Program-made: the position numbers and the translations under genes
In this document: piece by piece, positions 46,718 through 54,955 of the stretch
Layout of the letters: each line of letters starts with the position of its first letter
Numbering within the stretch: the stretch's first letter is position 1
NCBI RefSeq assembly: GCF_021730615.1
Contig: NZ_JAJLMN010000001.1
Location: 930,001 to 994,000 of the forward strand
Source of the DNA: Lichenibacterium dinghuense
Lineage (GTDB): Bacteria; Pseudomonadota; Alphaproteobacteria; Rhizobiales; Beijerinckiaceae
DNA length: 64,000 nucleotides
Reading direction: 5' to 3'
Notes under the pieces: model-generated
Told to the model about the DNA's origin: nothing
What the model saw: the letters and a program-made list of their open reading frames with translations, nothing else
Databases searched by the model: none

Positions 46718-47883
46718 CCGTCCGTCCCGCCGCGGCCTCGTTCAGGGAGGCCGCCGCCCGCCCGCGCGTGCTGCACGTGGTGCGCCAGTTCTGGCCCAAC
46801 CGGGGCGGCCTCGAGGACGTGGTGCGGCACCTGTGCGCCGAGCAGATCCGCGCCGGCATCGACGCCCGCGTGCTGACGCTCGACCGGCTGTTCCGGGACC
46901 CCGGCACGGTGCTGCCGGCCATCGACGCGGTGGACGGCATCCCGGTCGCCCGCATCCCGTTCCGCGGCTCGACCCGCTATCCCCTGGCGCCCGGCTTCCT
47001 GCCCCACCTCGCCGGCGCCGACCTCGTCCACGTCCACGCGGTCGACTCCTTCTTCGACGCGCTCGCGCTGACGCGGCCGCTCCACCGCAAGCCGCTGGTC
47101 GCCACCACGCACGGCGGCTTCTTCCACACTCGCGCCTTCTCGGGCCTGAAGGGCCTGTGGTTCCGGGGGCCGACGCGGCTGTCGTGCCGGGCCTACGGCG
47201 CCATCGTGGGGTGCAGCGACAGCGACGCCAGCACCTTCGCGCGCGTGGCGCCCGGCAAGGTTTGCACGATCCTCAACGGCGTCGACCTCGCCAAATTCGC
47301 GGGCGCGTCGAGCCCCGTCCCGGTCCGGCGCATCGTCACGCTGGGCCGCTTCTCCGACAACAAGCGGCTCGACCGGCTCCTCGCCGCGATGGCGGCCCTG
47401 CGGGCGCGCGATCCGGGCTGGCACCTCGACGTGGTCGGGGTCGAGTCGGACTGGTCGGCGGAGCGGCTGCGCGGAGCCGTCGGGGCGGCGGGCCTGTCGG
47501 GCGCGGTGGAGGTGCGCGTCGGGCTCGACGACGGCGCGGTCGCGCGGGTGATGCAGGGCGCGACCTTCTTCGCCTCGGCGTCGGACTACGAGGGCTTCGG
47601 CCTGGCGCTGATCGAGGCCCTGAGCGCCGGCCTCGTGCCGCTGGTGCAGCCCAACGCGGCCTTCGCGGCGGTGGCGGCCGACCATGCCGAGGTGGAGCTC
47701 GTCGACTTCGGCGACGCCCCCGCGGCCGCGGCGGCCTTCGAGGGCGCGTTCCGGCGGCTCGCGGCCGCGCCGGGCGGACGGCGCCCGCCCGACCTGTCCC
47801 GCTACGCTTGGCCCGAGGTGGCGGCCCGCTACGCCGCGGTCTACGCGGCCTGCCGTCCCGGCTTCGCGCCCCGAACCGCGTGA
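46714..47883 (+). CDS. Glycosyltransferase family 4 protein
   Basis: A 389-residue GT-B retaining glycosyltransferase. The N-domain starts RVLHVVRQFWPNRGGLEDVV with the acceptor-side Gly loop; the C-domain has ILNGVDLAKF, IVTLGRFSDNKRLDRLL and the nucleotide-sugar motif ASDYEGFGLALIEALSAG, with the E-x7-E pair. GumH-like mannosyltransferases belong to this family. The gene overlaps GH5 by ATGA and ends the plus-strand arm. Confidence 0.93.
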   Translation: MTVRPAAASFREAAARPRVLHVVRQFWPNRGGLEDVVRHLCAEQIRAGIDARVLTLDRLFRDPGTVLPAIDAVDGIPVARIPFRGSTRYPLAPGFLPHLAGADLVHVHAVDSFFDALALTRPLHRKPLVATTHGGFFHTRAFSGLKGLWFRGPTRLSCRAYGAIVGCSDSDASTFARVAPGKVCTILNGVDLAKFAGASSPVPVRRIVTLGRFSDNKRLDRLLAAMAALRARDPGWHLDVVGVESDWSAERLRGAVGAAGLSGAVEVRVGLDDGAVARVMQGATFFASASDYEGFGLALIEALSAGLVPLVQPNAAFAAVAADHAEVELVDFGDAPAAAAAFEGAFRRLAAAPGGRRPPDLSRYAWPEVAARYAAVYAACRPGFAPRTA

Positions 47884-47908
47884 CCCTCCGCCGCGGCCGG
47901 CGGCGCGG

Positions 47909-48280
47909 TCAAAGCAGGTCAGCCAGCGGGTTCGGCACCTGCTCGGCGCAGAAATTCGCGCCGGCGATGTGGGCTGCGTCGGCTTCGGCGCCGTCGAGCG
48001 CCTCCGCGAAGGCCGCCAGCGCCGCGTTGAAGGTCGCGAATCGCGCCTCGCGCTGGGCCGAGTTGGAGGGCGTGGTGCGGCTGTAGAGGGCCGCGGCGTC
48101 CTGCAGGCGGCCGAACGCCTCCTCGACCTTCCAGTCGGGCTCGATCTTGTCGAGCATCACCCCGCGCAGGGCCTCGGTGTTGGCGCGCAGCCCCTTGATC
48201 TTCGCCGGCTTGGCCGTCTCGTCGTCCGCCGCGGCCTGGTCGTGGAAGCGCACCAGCTCTGTGGCGAAAGTCATCATCAT
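47909..48280 (-). CDS. Hypothetical helical protein, 123 aa
   Basis: A soluble 123-residue protein that I do not recognise, beginning with three Met codons (MMMTFATELVRFHDQ). It looks all-helical: ADDETAKPAKIKGLRANTEAL, EEAFGRLQDAAALYSRTTPS and FATFNAALAAFAEALDGAEAD, ending in CAEQVPNPLADLL. AGGAG lies 10 bp before the first ATG. It converges on the GT4 gene (25 bp between stops). A four-helix bundle of unknown role is all that can be said. Confidence 0.6.
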   Translation of the reverse strand: MMMTFATELVRFHDQAAADDETAKPAKIKGLRANTEALRGVMLDKIEPDWKVEEAFGRLQDAAALYSRTTPSNSAQREARFATFNAALAAFAEALDGAEADAAHIAGANFCAEQVPNPLADLL

Positions 48281-48436
48281 GTCGCGCGGTCTCCTGGCCT
48301 TCGGCGTGGGCACCCCCGTGTTTCGGCCGCGGACGGTTAACGAGGCGTGTAGGGGGTCCAGGGCGTAGAGGCCGGCTCGACGGCGGGCCGGCGCCGGTCC
48401 ATGCAGGCGGGAGTCCAGCACCCGGGAGGACGGACC

Positions 48437-48769
48437 TTGCTCCATCGCGACGACATCGAGGCCGACCTCGCGCGCGGCGACCCCGAGGACCTCAGGGACG
48501 CCTTCGACAGGCTGGTCGCCTGGGACGGCGCCAGCGCGATCGCGGGCGTCGCGACCGCGGGCGAGCTGATGGCGCTGTTCGAGCGGGTCTGCGCGGCGAT
48601 ACGCGGCGACGACGGGCGCGTGCCGGCCGACACGGTGCGGGCGCTCCTGCGCGGCCGCGCGGGCGAGGCCGCGGCGGTCGGCACCTACGACGGCGCCGCC
48701 CGCTTCGCCCTGGCGGCCCGGCGGACGTGGTGGCCCGCCTTCTCGGCGAGCCTGCCCGCGGACGGCTGA
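48437..48769 (+). CDS. Hypothetical protein, 110 aa
   Basis: A soluble protein of unknown family. TTG 48437 is chosen for its GGAGG leader (7 bp); an ATG at 48401 would add 12 residues but lacks a ribosome binding site. The sequence is helical with Asp/Ala-rich segments (HRDDIEADLARGDPEDLRDA) and ends with RTWWPAFSASLPADG. It is divergent from the 123-residue gene, with about 156 bp between them. Confidence 0.55.
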   Translation: MLHRDDIEADLARGDPEDLRDAFDRLVAWDGASAIAGVATAGELMALFERVCAAIRGDDGRVPADTVRALLRGRAGEAAAVGTYDGAARFALAARRTWWPAFSASLPADG

Positions 48770-48879
48770 TACGGCGTCCGGCCGAACAGGCCGGGGTGCC
48801 GTATCACCAGCCCGCGCGGCGCATGAGCGAAGCCGAAATCCGCATCACGAAGGGATCGAACGGATTTCGTATGACCCCC

Positions 48880-49167
48880 TCAGGGCTTGCGCGGCGGCCT
48901 GAGCTGGAGGTGCAGGTCGCCGCCCTGCAGGAGGCGCAAGCCCTGATCGTAGACGCTGCGACACGGCGCGCTGAGCAGGCGGCGCTTGCCCACGATGCAG
49001 GACACGCCGTGGTCCTTCGCGGCCAGCGCGCCCGGACACAGGCGCAGGGCCTCGCCGAGGCACAGCAGGGCCGACTGCCTGAGGGCCGGCGGGACGGCGA
49101 TGCGCGGCGCTCCGAGGGCCGGCGACAGGCACGCCAGCGCGGCGACGAGACACAGGGCGAGGCGCAT
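48880..49167 (-). CDS. Small secreted Cys-containing protein, 95 aa
   Basis: A signal peptide (MRLALCLVAALACLSPALGA) precedes a basic mature part of about 75 residues with four Cys: LRQSALLCLGEALRLCPGAL, DHGVSCIVGKRRLLSAPCRS, then a Leu/Arg-rich end. Paired Cys suggest disulfides in the periplasm. The start matches a typical signal sequence; in-frame upstream codons are unlikely to be coding. I know no function for it. Confidence 0.6.
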   Translation of the reverse strand: MRLALCLVAALACLSPALGAPRIAVPPALRQSALLCLGEALRLCPGALAAKDHGVSCIVGKRRLLSAPCRSVYDQGLRLLQGGDLHLQLRPPRKP

Positions 49168-49330
49168 CGGCGGGGGCTGTCTCCTTGCGGACCGCGCCGG
49201 CCCTCGGCCGCACCGGTCCCGCGAGGGTGATTGGACCCGTTCGGACGGGCTGTCCACCGGGTCGCCGCGGCGCGGGCCGGGCCGCGATGGGCCGCTTCCC
49301 GCGAACGACCGGCCTTGAAAGCTGGTCCCC

Positions 49331-49582
49331 CTATCCGCCGAAGCGCGCCCGCGACTCCGCGGCCCGCGCCGGCGCGTTGTAGATGGACAGGTACACGCGC
49401 AGGTTGACGAAGAAGCGCGGCGGCATGTCGGCCTCGATCGCCGCCTCCACCGCGGCGCGGGCCCGGTCGATCACGGCGGCGCTCGCCTCGGTGACGTGAT
49501 CGTAGCGCTCCACCGCGGCCTCGGCGGCCTCGATCTCGGTCCTGATGGCGTCGTGATGCGGCGTCATCTCGAAAGCCTCCAT
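49331..49582 (-). CDS. Hypothetical helical protein, 83 aa
   Basis: An acidic, Ala/Glu-rich helical protein: DAIRTEIEAAEAAVERYDHV, TEASAAVIDRARAAVEAAIE, then FFVNLRVYLSIYNAPARAAE. The ATG has an excellent GAGGAGGGGG leader. No family is recognised. It is divergent from the 74-residue gene. Confidence 0.6.
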   Translation of the reverse strand: MEAFEMTPHHDAIRTEIEAAEAAVERYDHVTEASAAVIDRARAAVEAAIEADMPPRFFVNLRVYLSIYNAPARAAESRARFGG

Positions 49583-49798
49583 GGCCCCCTCCTCGCGGTG
49601 CGGCGTCCCGTCCTCACCCTGCATCGGAGGATCATCGGGGACGGCCCTTGCGCGGCGCATGTCCGCCGCGCGGGGCACGGGAGCCGTTCGACGCGCGACC
49701 GCCCGCCGCGCGCCCTCGTACCGCGGCCCCGTCGCAGCACCATCCCGTTCGCGCCCGCGTTGTTCTCGCGCCAGCACAGCCGGCGAGGGAGCGCAGCG

Positions 49799-50023
49799 AT
49801 GGCGAAGTTCCGAGCGACCTACAGACAGCCCGATCTGGTCGAGGTCGCGCACGAGGGATCGACGATGGCCTGGATCTTCCACATCGCCCGCGACGGATCG
49901 GGGCGCCGGCACCTCCAGGGTCCGGAAGGGACCGCCATGGCGCTGGCCCACGGCAACCTGATGCGCCAGGCCTGCGTCTTCGCCCAGTCCGAGGCGCTGC
50001 ACGCCGGTCGCGTCGACTATTGA
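49799..50023 (+). CDS. Small hypothetical protein, 74 aa
   Basis: A short soluble protein with a beta-rich start (MAKFRATYRQPDLVEVAHEG, then AWIFHIARDGSGRRHLQGPE) and a helical end (ALAHGNLMRQACVFAQSEAL). GAGGGAG precedes the ATG. It resembles other single-domain proteins of unknown role in this order, but I cannot name a family. Its stop is 73 bp from the convergent peroxiredoxin gene. Confidence 0.55.
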   Translation: MAKFRATYRQPDLVEVAHEGSTMAWIFHIARDGSGRRHLQGPEGTAMALAHGNLMRQACVFAQSEALHAGRVDY

Positions 50024-50096
50024 TCCGTCCCTCCTCCGCCGGGACGTGGCGGGGCGTGGGACGCGCGCGCGGCGCCGCTCCCGGCGGCCCGCCGCC

Positions 50097-50765
50097 TCAG
50101 TCCCCGGCCGGGCGCGGCGACGCCACGGTGCGCAGGTAGGGCTTCAAGGTCCGGAAGCCGGCGGGGTAGAGCTTCGCGGCCTCGTCGTCCGACACGCTGG
50201 CCGGGATGATGACGTCCTCGCCCACCTGCCAGTCGGCCGGGGTCGCGACCTTGTGCAACGCGGTGAGCTGCAGCGAGTCGAGCGCGCGCAGGATCTCGGC
50301 GAAGTTGCGGCCCGTCGACATGGGATAGGCCATGGCGAGCTTCACCGTCTTGTCCGGCCCGATCACGAAGACGGTGCGGACCGTGGCGTTGTCGGCGGCC
50401 GTGCGGCCCTCCGACGTGTCGCCCGCCCCGAACGGCAGCATGCCGTAGAGCTTCGACACGGCGAGGTCCGTGTCGCCGATCATGGGGAAGTCCGGCTCGG
50501 CGCCCTGCGTCTCGGCGATGTCGCGCGCCCAGAGGCCGTGGCGCTCGACGGGGTCGACCGACAGGCCGATCACCTTGCAGCCGCGCCGGTCGAACTCGGG
50601 CTTGAGCCGCGCGAGGCTCCCCAGCTCGGTGGTGCAGACGGGCGTGAAGTCCTTCGGGTGGGAGAACAGCACGCACCAGCCGTCGCCCACCCAGTCGTGG
50701 AAGTGGACGGTGCCCTGCGTGGTCTCGGCCGAGAAATCCGGGGCCGTCTGTCCGATCTGCAGCAT
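50097..50765 (-). CDS. Peroxiredoxin, 1-Cys (Prx6) type
   Basis: A 222-residue thiol peroxidase that reduces H2O2 and organic hydroperoxides. The peroxidatic Cys is Cys44 in HPKDFTPVCTTELGSL. The length and the C-terminal dimerisation domain (MSTGRNFAEILRALDSLQL and the PADWQVGEDVIIP segment) fit the Prx6/1-Cys group. ATG 50765 has GGAGG at 5 bp; a GTG at 50777 is also in frame. It shares a 234-bp upstream region with a divergent cupin gene. Confidence 0.95.
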   Translation of the reverse strand: MLQIGQTAPDFSAETTQGTVHFHDWVGDGWCVLFSHPKDFTPVCTTELGSLARLKPEFDRRGCKVIGLSVDPVERHGLWARDIAETQGAEPDFPMIGDTDLAVSKLYGMLPFGAGDTSEGRTAADNATVRTVFVIGPDKTVKLAMAYPMSTGRNFAEILRALDSLQLTALHKVATPADWQVGEDVIIPASVSDDEAAKLYPAGFRTLKPYLRTVASPRPAGD

Positions 50766-50999
50766 GTGAACCTCCACTCCTCCGGACCTGCCCGAACGCG
50801 CGCAGACCGACGCTCCCGGGCGCGGTTCGGGAACGCTCCCGATCCGGCGAGGTTAGCACGCCGGACGGGGCGCACCAAATCAGCTACGGATTTTGTAGAC
50901 GATAAGGGACGGCCCGCGCCCGAGCCGGGATCACAGGCCCCGCCTCCGTGCGTTGGCGGGAAAGCGCGACCGCGGGCGGGCGCCGAACGGGGACGGACG

Positions 51000-51503
51000 A
51001 TGAGCGAGCACCACCACGGCGACCATCACCACGACCATGGTGAGCGCTGGAAACACGACGGCGTGCGGGTCATCAAGGGCGACCAGCTCGACCCCAACAC
51101 GGCGCAGACGCCCGGCATGTTCCGGCAGGCCGCGATCGACCACGCCCGCGTCGGCGCGCAGCGCATCTGGGCCGGCACGGTGGCGATCGAGCCCGACGCC
51201 AAGACCGGCGTGCACCACCACGGCGCGCTTGAGAGCGTGATCTTCGTGCTGCGCGGCCGGGCGCGCATGCGCTGGGGCGAGCGGCTGGAATACGTGGCCG
51301 AGGCGGGGCCGGGCGACTTCATCTTCGTGCCGCCCTACGTGCCCCACCAGGAGATCAACGCCGACCCCGCGCAGGTGCTCGAATGCGTGCTGGTGCGCTC
51401 CGACAACGAGGCCGTGGTGGTCAACATCACGGACGTCGACCCGGTCGAGAAGCCCGAGGCCGTCTACTGGGTCGACCCGATCCACCGGGACCCGCGCGCC
51501 TGA
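51000..51503 (+). CDS. Cupin-domain protein with a His-rich N-terminus
   Basis: A 167-residue single-domain cupin. Motif 1 is KTGVHHHGALESVIFVLRGRAR, with metal-ligand His/His/Glu, and motif 2 is PGDFIFVPPYVPHQEINAD with the fourth His. The first residues MSEHHHGDHHHDHGERW have eight His that may bind extra metal. Similar cupins act as isomerases, dioxygenases or sensors; no specific substrate can be read. It is divergent from the peroxiredoxin. Confidence 0.88.
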   Translation: MSEHHHGDHHHDHGERWKHDGVRVIKGDQLDPNTAQTPGMFRQAAIDHARVGAQRIWAGTVAIEPDAKTGVHHHGALESVIFVLRGRARMRWGERLEYVAEAGPGDFIFVPPYVPHQEINADPAQVLECVLVRSDNEAVVVNITDVDPVEKPEAVYWVDPIHRDPRA

Positions 51504-51524
51504 CGCGCCGCGCGAGGCCCGCCC

Positions 51525-52799
51525 TCAGGCGATCAGCACGGCCCTGACGTCGTTGACGTTGGTCAGCGTCGGGCCGGTGACGACGAGGTCGCCCACGGCG
51601 GCGAACAGCGAATAGCTGTCGTGGGCCGACAGCACCGCGCGGGGGTCGAGGCCGGCCGCGCGGCTGCGGGCGAGGGTGTCGGGCGTCACGATGGCGCCCG
51701 CGGCGTCCTCCGTCCCGTCGATGCCGTCGCTGTCGCCCGCGACCGCCCAGACGCGGTCGTGGCCCGCCGCCGCCAGCGCGAAGGCGAGCAGGAACTCGGT
51801 GTTGCGCCCGCCGCGGCCGGCCGGGCCCCGGCCGATCGTCACCGTGGTTTCCCCGCCCGACAGCAGCACCGCGGGCGCCTCGACGGGCTGGCCGTGCCTC
51901 GCGACGGAGCGCGCCATGCCGGCCAGGACGGTGCCGAGCTCGCGGCTCTCGCCTTCGAGCGCGTCGCCGAGGATCAGCGGCGTCAGCCCCTCCTGCCGCG
52001 CCGCGAGGGCGGCGGCGCGCAGGGCCGTCACCGGCGCGGCCACGACCGCCACCTCGTCCGCGTCCCAACCCGGACCGGGTGGCTCCGCGGCGCGCTCCAG
52101 CGCGCGGCGCGCGCCCTCGGGGAGCGACAGCGCGTAGCGGGTGACGATCTCGCGCGCCGCCTCGGGGCCGCCGCCGTCGGGCAGCGTCGGGCCGGAGGCG
52201 ATCAGCGCCGGGTCGTCGCCCGGCACGTCGCTGATCACGAGCGTGGCGACGCGGGCCGGCCGGGCCGCCGCGGCGAGGCGCCCGCCCTTGATGGCGGAGA
52301 GCCGCTTGCGCAGCACGTTCATCTCCCCGATCGTGGCGCCGCTCGCCAGCAGCGCGGCGTTGACGGCCTGCTTGTCGGCCAGGGTCATCCCCGGCGCCGG
52401 CAGGGCGAGCAGCGCCGAGCCGCCGCCCGAGATCAGGGCGACCACGAGGTCGTCCGGCGTCAGGCCGCCGACGGCCGCCAGCATGCGGCGCGCCGCCGTC
52501 TCGCTCATGGCGTCCGGCACCGGATGCGAGGCTTGGAGGATCTCGACGCGCCCGGCCGGCACGGCGTGGCCGTAGCGGGTCACCACGACGCCCGACAGCT
52601 CCACGTCCGGCCAGGCCGCGTCGAGGGCCGCCGCCATGGCGGCCGAGGCCTTGCCGGCCCCGACCACCACGCAGCGCCCCTTTGGCTTCGGCGGCAGGTG
52701 GCGCCGCACGGCGGCACCCGGATTGGCGTCGGCCACCGCCGCGTCGAAGATGCGGCGCAGCGCCGACCGGGCTCTAGCGTCGGACCAGGTGGTGCTCAT
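51525..52799 (-). CDS. Glycerate 2-kinase (MOFRL family)
   Basis: A 424-residue class II glycerate kinase (GckA/TtuD type), forming 2-phosphoglycerate. Family marks: CVVVGAGKASAAMAAALD, VVTRYGHAVPAGRVEILQASHPVPD (in pieces), LISGGGSALLALP, VISDVPGDDPALIASGPT, ILGDALEGESRELG and the MOFRL signature LLSGGETTVTIGRGPAGRGG with GRNTEFLLAFAL. The start at 52799 gives MSTTWSD; an in-frame ATG at 52814 adds five residues. It may take glycerate formed from tartronate or hydroxypyruvate semialdehyde routes and lies next to an RraA-type aldolase gene. Confidence 0.95.
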   Translation of the reverse strand: MSTTWSDARARSALRRIFDAAVADANPGAAVRRHLPPKPKGRCVVVGAGKASAAMAAALDAAWPDVELSGVVVTRYGHAVPAGRVEILQASHPVPDAMSETAARRMLAAVGGLTPDDLVVALISGGGSALLALPAPGMTLADKQAVNAALLASGATIGEMNVLRKRLSAIKGGRLAAAARPARVATLVISDVPGDDPALIASGPTLPDGGGPEAAREIVTRYALSLPEGARRALERAAEPPGPGWDADEVAVVAAPVTALRAAALAARQEGLTPLILGDALEGESRELGTVLAGMARSVARHGQPVEAPAVLLSGGETTVTIGRGPAGRGGRNTEFLLAFALAAAGHDRVWAVAGDSDGIDGTEDAAGAIVTPDTLARSRAAGLDPRAVLSAHDSYSLFAAVGDLVVTGPTLTNVNDVRAVLIA

Positions 52800-52863
52800 C
52801 TTTCTCGGCTCCATGCTGGCCTTTCGCGCGGGCCCGCGGCGTGGTCCCCGGCCGGGTGCGGCC

Positions 52864-53538
52864 TCAAAGGACGCGGTACCTCTCCCAGACGTCGGCCATC
52901 CTGCCGCCGGCGAGCAGGAGGTCTCGCGCGCCGTCCTCCAGGCCGGCCTTCTCGACCGCGAGCGCGACCGCTTCCCGGACGATCGCGCGCGGCACAACCG
53001 TCACGCCGTCCGCATCCGCCACCACGAGGTCGCCGGCGGACACCCTCACGCCGCCGAACCGGATGCCGACGTCGACGGCCTGGATGGAGACGCGGCCGAG
53101 GCTGTCGGTGGGGCGGCAGCCGCGGCCGAGCACCGGGAAGCCCAGCGCGTCGATCTTCGCGCGGTCGCGGATGTAGCCGTCGACGAGCGCGCCCCGGGCG
53201 CCGCGCCCGACCGACGCCGTGGAGAAGAGCTCGCCCCAGGCCGCCGCGGGCCTCTCCGAGCAGTCGACCACCGCGACGTCGCCGGGGCGGAGGCTGTCGA
53301 GGAAGTCGATCTCGGCGCCGTAGGGGCGCTCGGGCGCCCGGTCGACGGGCCGGCTCCGGGCCGTGCGGGCCCAGCCGACGACGGTGCCCCGGCCGGCGAG
53401 CGGGACGATGCCGGGCTCGGCGGTCTGGTCGCGGAAGCCCAGGCGGTCGCAGACGTCCGAGAAGACGGCGCTGTAGGTGACCCCGGCCAGGTGGTCGAGG
53501 TCGAGGGCGGGGATGTCGCGCGGGTCCGTCTCGCTCAT
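52864..53538 (-). CDS. RraA family protein (4-hydroxy-2-oxoacid aldolase-like)
   Basis: A 224-residue protein of the RraA/HMG-aldolase family, which splits 4-hydroxy-2-oxo acids to pyruvate plus an aldehyde or decarboxylates oxaloacetate with a divalent metal. Visible signatures: VDCSERPAAAWGELFSTASVGRG and ALVDGYIRDRAKIDALGFPV, with the Arg and Asp that bind pyruvate and metal, and DADGVTVVPRA. The gene lies 64 bp upstream of glycerate kinase on the same strand. A catabolic aldolase, rather than the RNase E inhibitor RraA, is the likelier role here. Confidence 0.9.
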   Translation of the reverse strand: MSETDPRDIPALDLDHLAGVTYSAVFSDVCDRLGFRDQTAEPGIVPLAGRGTVVGWARTARSRPVDRAPERPYGAEIDFLDSLRPGDVAVVDCSERPAAAWGELFSTASVGRGARGALVDGYIRDRAKIDALGFPVLGRGCRPTDSLGRVSIQAVDVGIRFGGVRVSAGDLVVADADGVTVVPRAIVREAVALAVEKAGLEDGARDLLLAGGRMADVWERYRVL

Positions 53539-53649
53539 GGCTCGCCCCGGATGCTGTCGTGGCTCATGGTGGCCCGCTCCGCCGCCGCTGCCCGGAGGAG
53601 CGTCGGCGCGGGCGGCGGCCCGCTGCCAGTAGCGGGCACGGGCGTCCGC

Positions 53650-53661
53650 CCCTTATAAGGG
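53650..53661. promoter_or_regulatory. CCCTTATAAGGG palindrome between divergent catabolic genes
   Basis: A perfect 12-bp palindrome in the 215-bp region between the RraA-type gene (minus) and the FAH-family gene (plus). The central TTATAA is the only A/T block there and could overlap a -10 box. A shared operator or a promoter core is plausible. Confidence 0.45.
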
Positions 53662-53753
53662 CTCCCGCGAGGCGCTCAAGGCTCGGTCGCCCGGCCGCGG
53701 GGAGCGGCTGCGGGCGGGGCCGGAGCGGAGCCTCGGAGCACGGGGGGAACATC

Positions 53754-54893
53754 ATGGCGGCGAGCGACTTCCTGCGGACCGGCACCTTCGTGGGCCGGGT
53801 GTGGCGCGAGGACATTGGCGGCCCCTCGGTGGTCGCGGTGCGCGACGGCCGGGTCGTCGACGTCACGGGCGCCGAGGCGCCGACGATGCGCGACCTCCTG
53901 GAGCGGGACGACCCGGCCTCCGCCGTGGCCGCGATGGGGGGCGAGGCGCTCTGCGACGTCGAGCCCCTGCTGGAGGCCGGCTCGGCCGGCCCCGTGCGGC
54001 TCCTCGCCCCGATCGACCTCCAGGCCGTCAAGGCCTGCGGCGTAACCTTCGCGCGCTCCATGGTGGAGCGCGTGATCGAGGAGCGCGCCGCGGGCAACCC
54101 GGACCTCGCCACCCGCATCCGCGACCGCGTGTCCGCCGTGATCGGCGACAGCCTGCGCGACGTGCGGGCCGGCACGCCCGAGGCCGCGCGGGTCAAGGCG
54201 GCGCTGATCGAGGAAGGCCTGTGGTCGCAGTACCTCGAGGTCGGGATCGGGCCGGACGCCGAGGTGTTCTCCAAGGCGCAGGTGCTGTCGTCGGTCGGGC
54301 ACGGCGCCGACGTCGGGCTGCACCCGATCTCGAAGTGGAACAACCCCGAGCCGGAGGTGGTGCTCGCCGTCGACAGCCGGGGCCGGGTGAAGGGCGCCAC
54401 GCTCGGCAACGACGTCAACCTGCGCGACGTCGAGGGCCGCTCGGCGCTGCTGCTCGGCAAGGCGAAGGACAACAACGCGTCCTGCTCGGTCGGCCCCTTC
54501 ATCCGCCTGTTCGACGGCAGCTACGGCATGGACGACGTGCGCGCGGCGGAGCTGCACCTGACCGTCGAGGGCCGCGACGGCTTCGTGCTGCGGGGGCACA
54601 GCTCAATGAAGGAGATCAGCCGCGACCCGCTCGACCTCGTCGCCCAGACGATCGGCCGCCACCACCAGTACCCGGACGGCCTCGTGCTGTTCATGGGAAC
54701 CCTGTTCGCGCCCACCGAGGACCGCGGCGAGGCGGGCCAGGGCTTCACGCACCATATCGACGACGTGGTGTCGATCGGCAACGACGCGCTCGGCCTGCTG
54801 CGCAACCGCGTCCGCCTGTCGACCGACTGCCCGCCCTGGACGTTCGGCGCCTCGCACCTCATGCGCAACCTCGCGGGACGCGGGCTGCTCTAG
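53754..54893 (+). CDS. Fumarylacetoacetate hydrolase family protein
   Basis: A 379-residue FAH-superfamily enzyme of the longer type that accompanies sugar-acid pathways. The metal site is indicated by QYLEVGIGPDAEVFSKAQVL, ISKWNNPEPEVVLAVDSRG, GNDVNLRDVEG and LGKAKDNNASCSVGPF; the loop LVAQTIGRHHQYPDGLVLFM follows. In related clusters such enzymes act as 2-keto-3-deoxy sugar acid dehydratases or hydrolases; which one cannot be decided. ATG 53754 begins MAASDFLRTGTFVGRVW. It is convergent with the ABC transporter and divergent from the RraA-type gene. Confidence 0.9.
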   Translation: MAASDFLRTGTFVGRVWREDIGGPSVVAVRDGRVVDVTGAEAPTMRDLLERDDPASAVAAMGGEALCDVEPLLEAGSAGPVRLLAPIDLQAVKACGVTFARSMVERVIEERAAGNPDLATRIRDRVSAVIGDSLRDVRAGTPEAARVKAALIEEGLWSQYLEVGIGPDAEVFSKAQVLSSVGHGADVGLHPISKWNNPEPEVVLAVDSRGRVKGATLGNDVNLRDVEGRSALLLGKAKDNNASCSVGPFIRLFDGSYGMDDVRAAELHLTVEGRDGFVLRGHSSMKEISRDPLDLVAQTIGRHHQYPDGLVLFMGTLFAPTEDRGEAGQGFTHHIDDVVSIGNDALGLLRNRVRLSTDCPPWTFGASHLMRNLAGRGLL

Positions 54894-54955
54894 CGCGCCC
54901 GCGCGCCGGGCGGGCGACCTCGCCCCCGGCGGGATGCGGTCGAGCGCGCCGGGCG

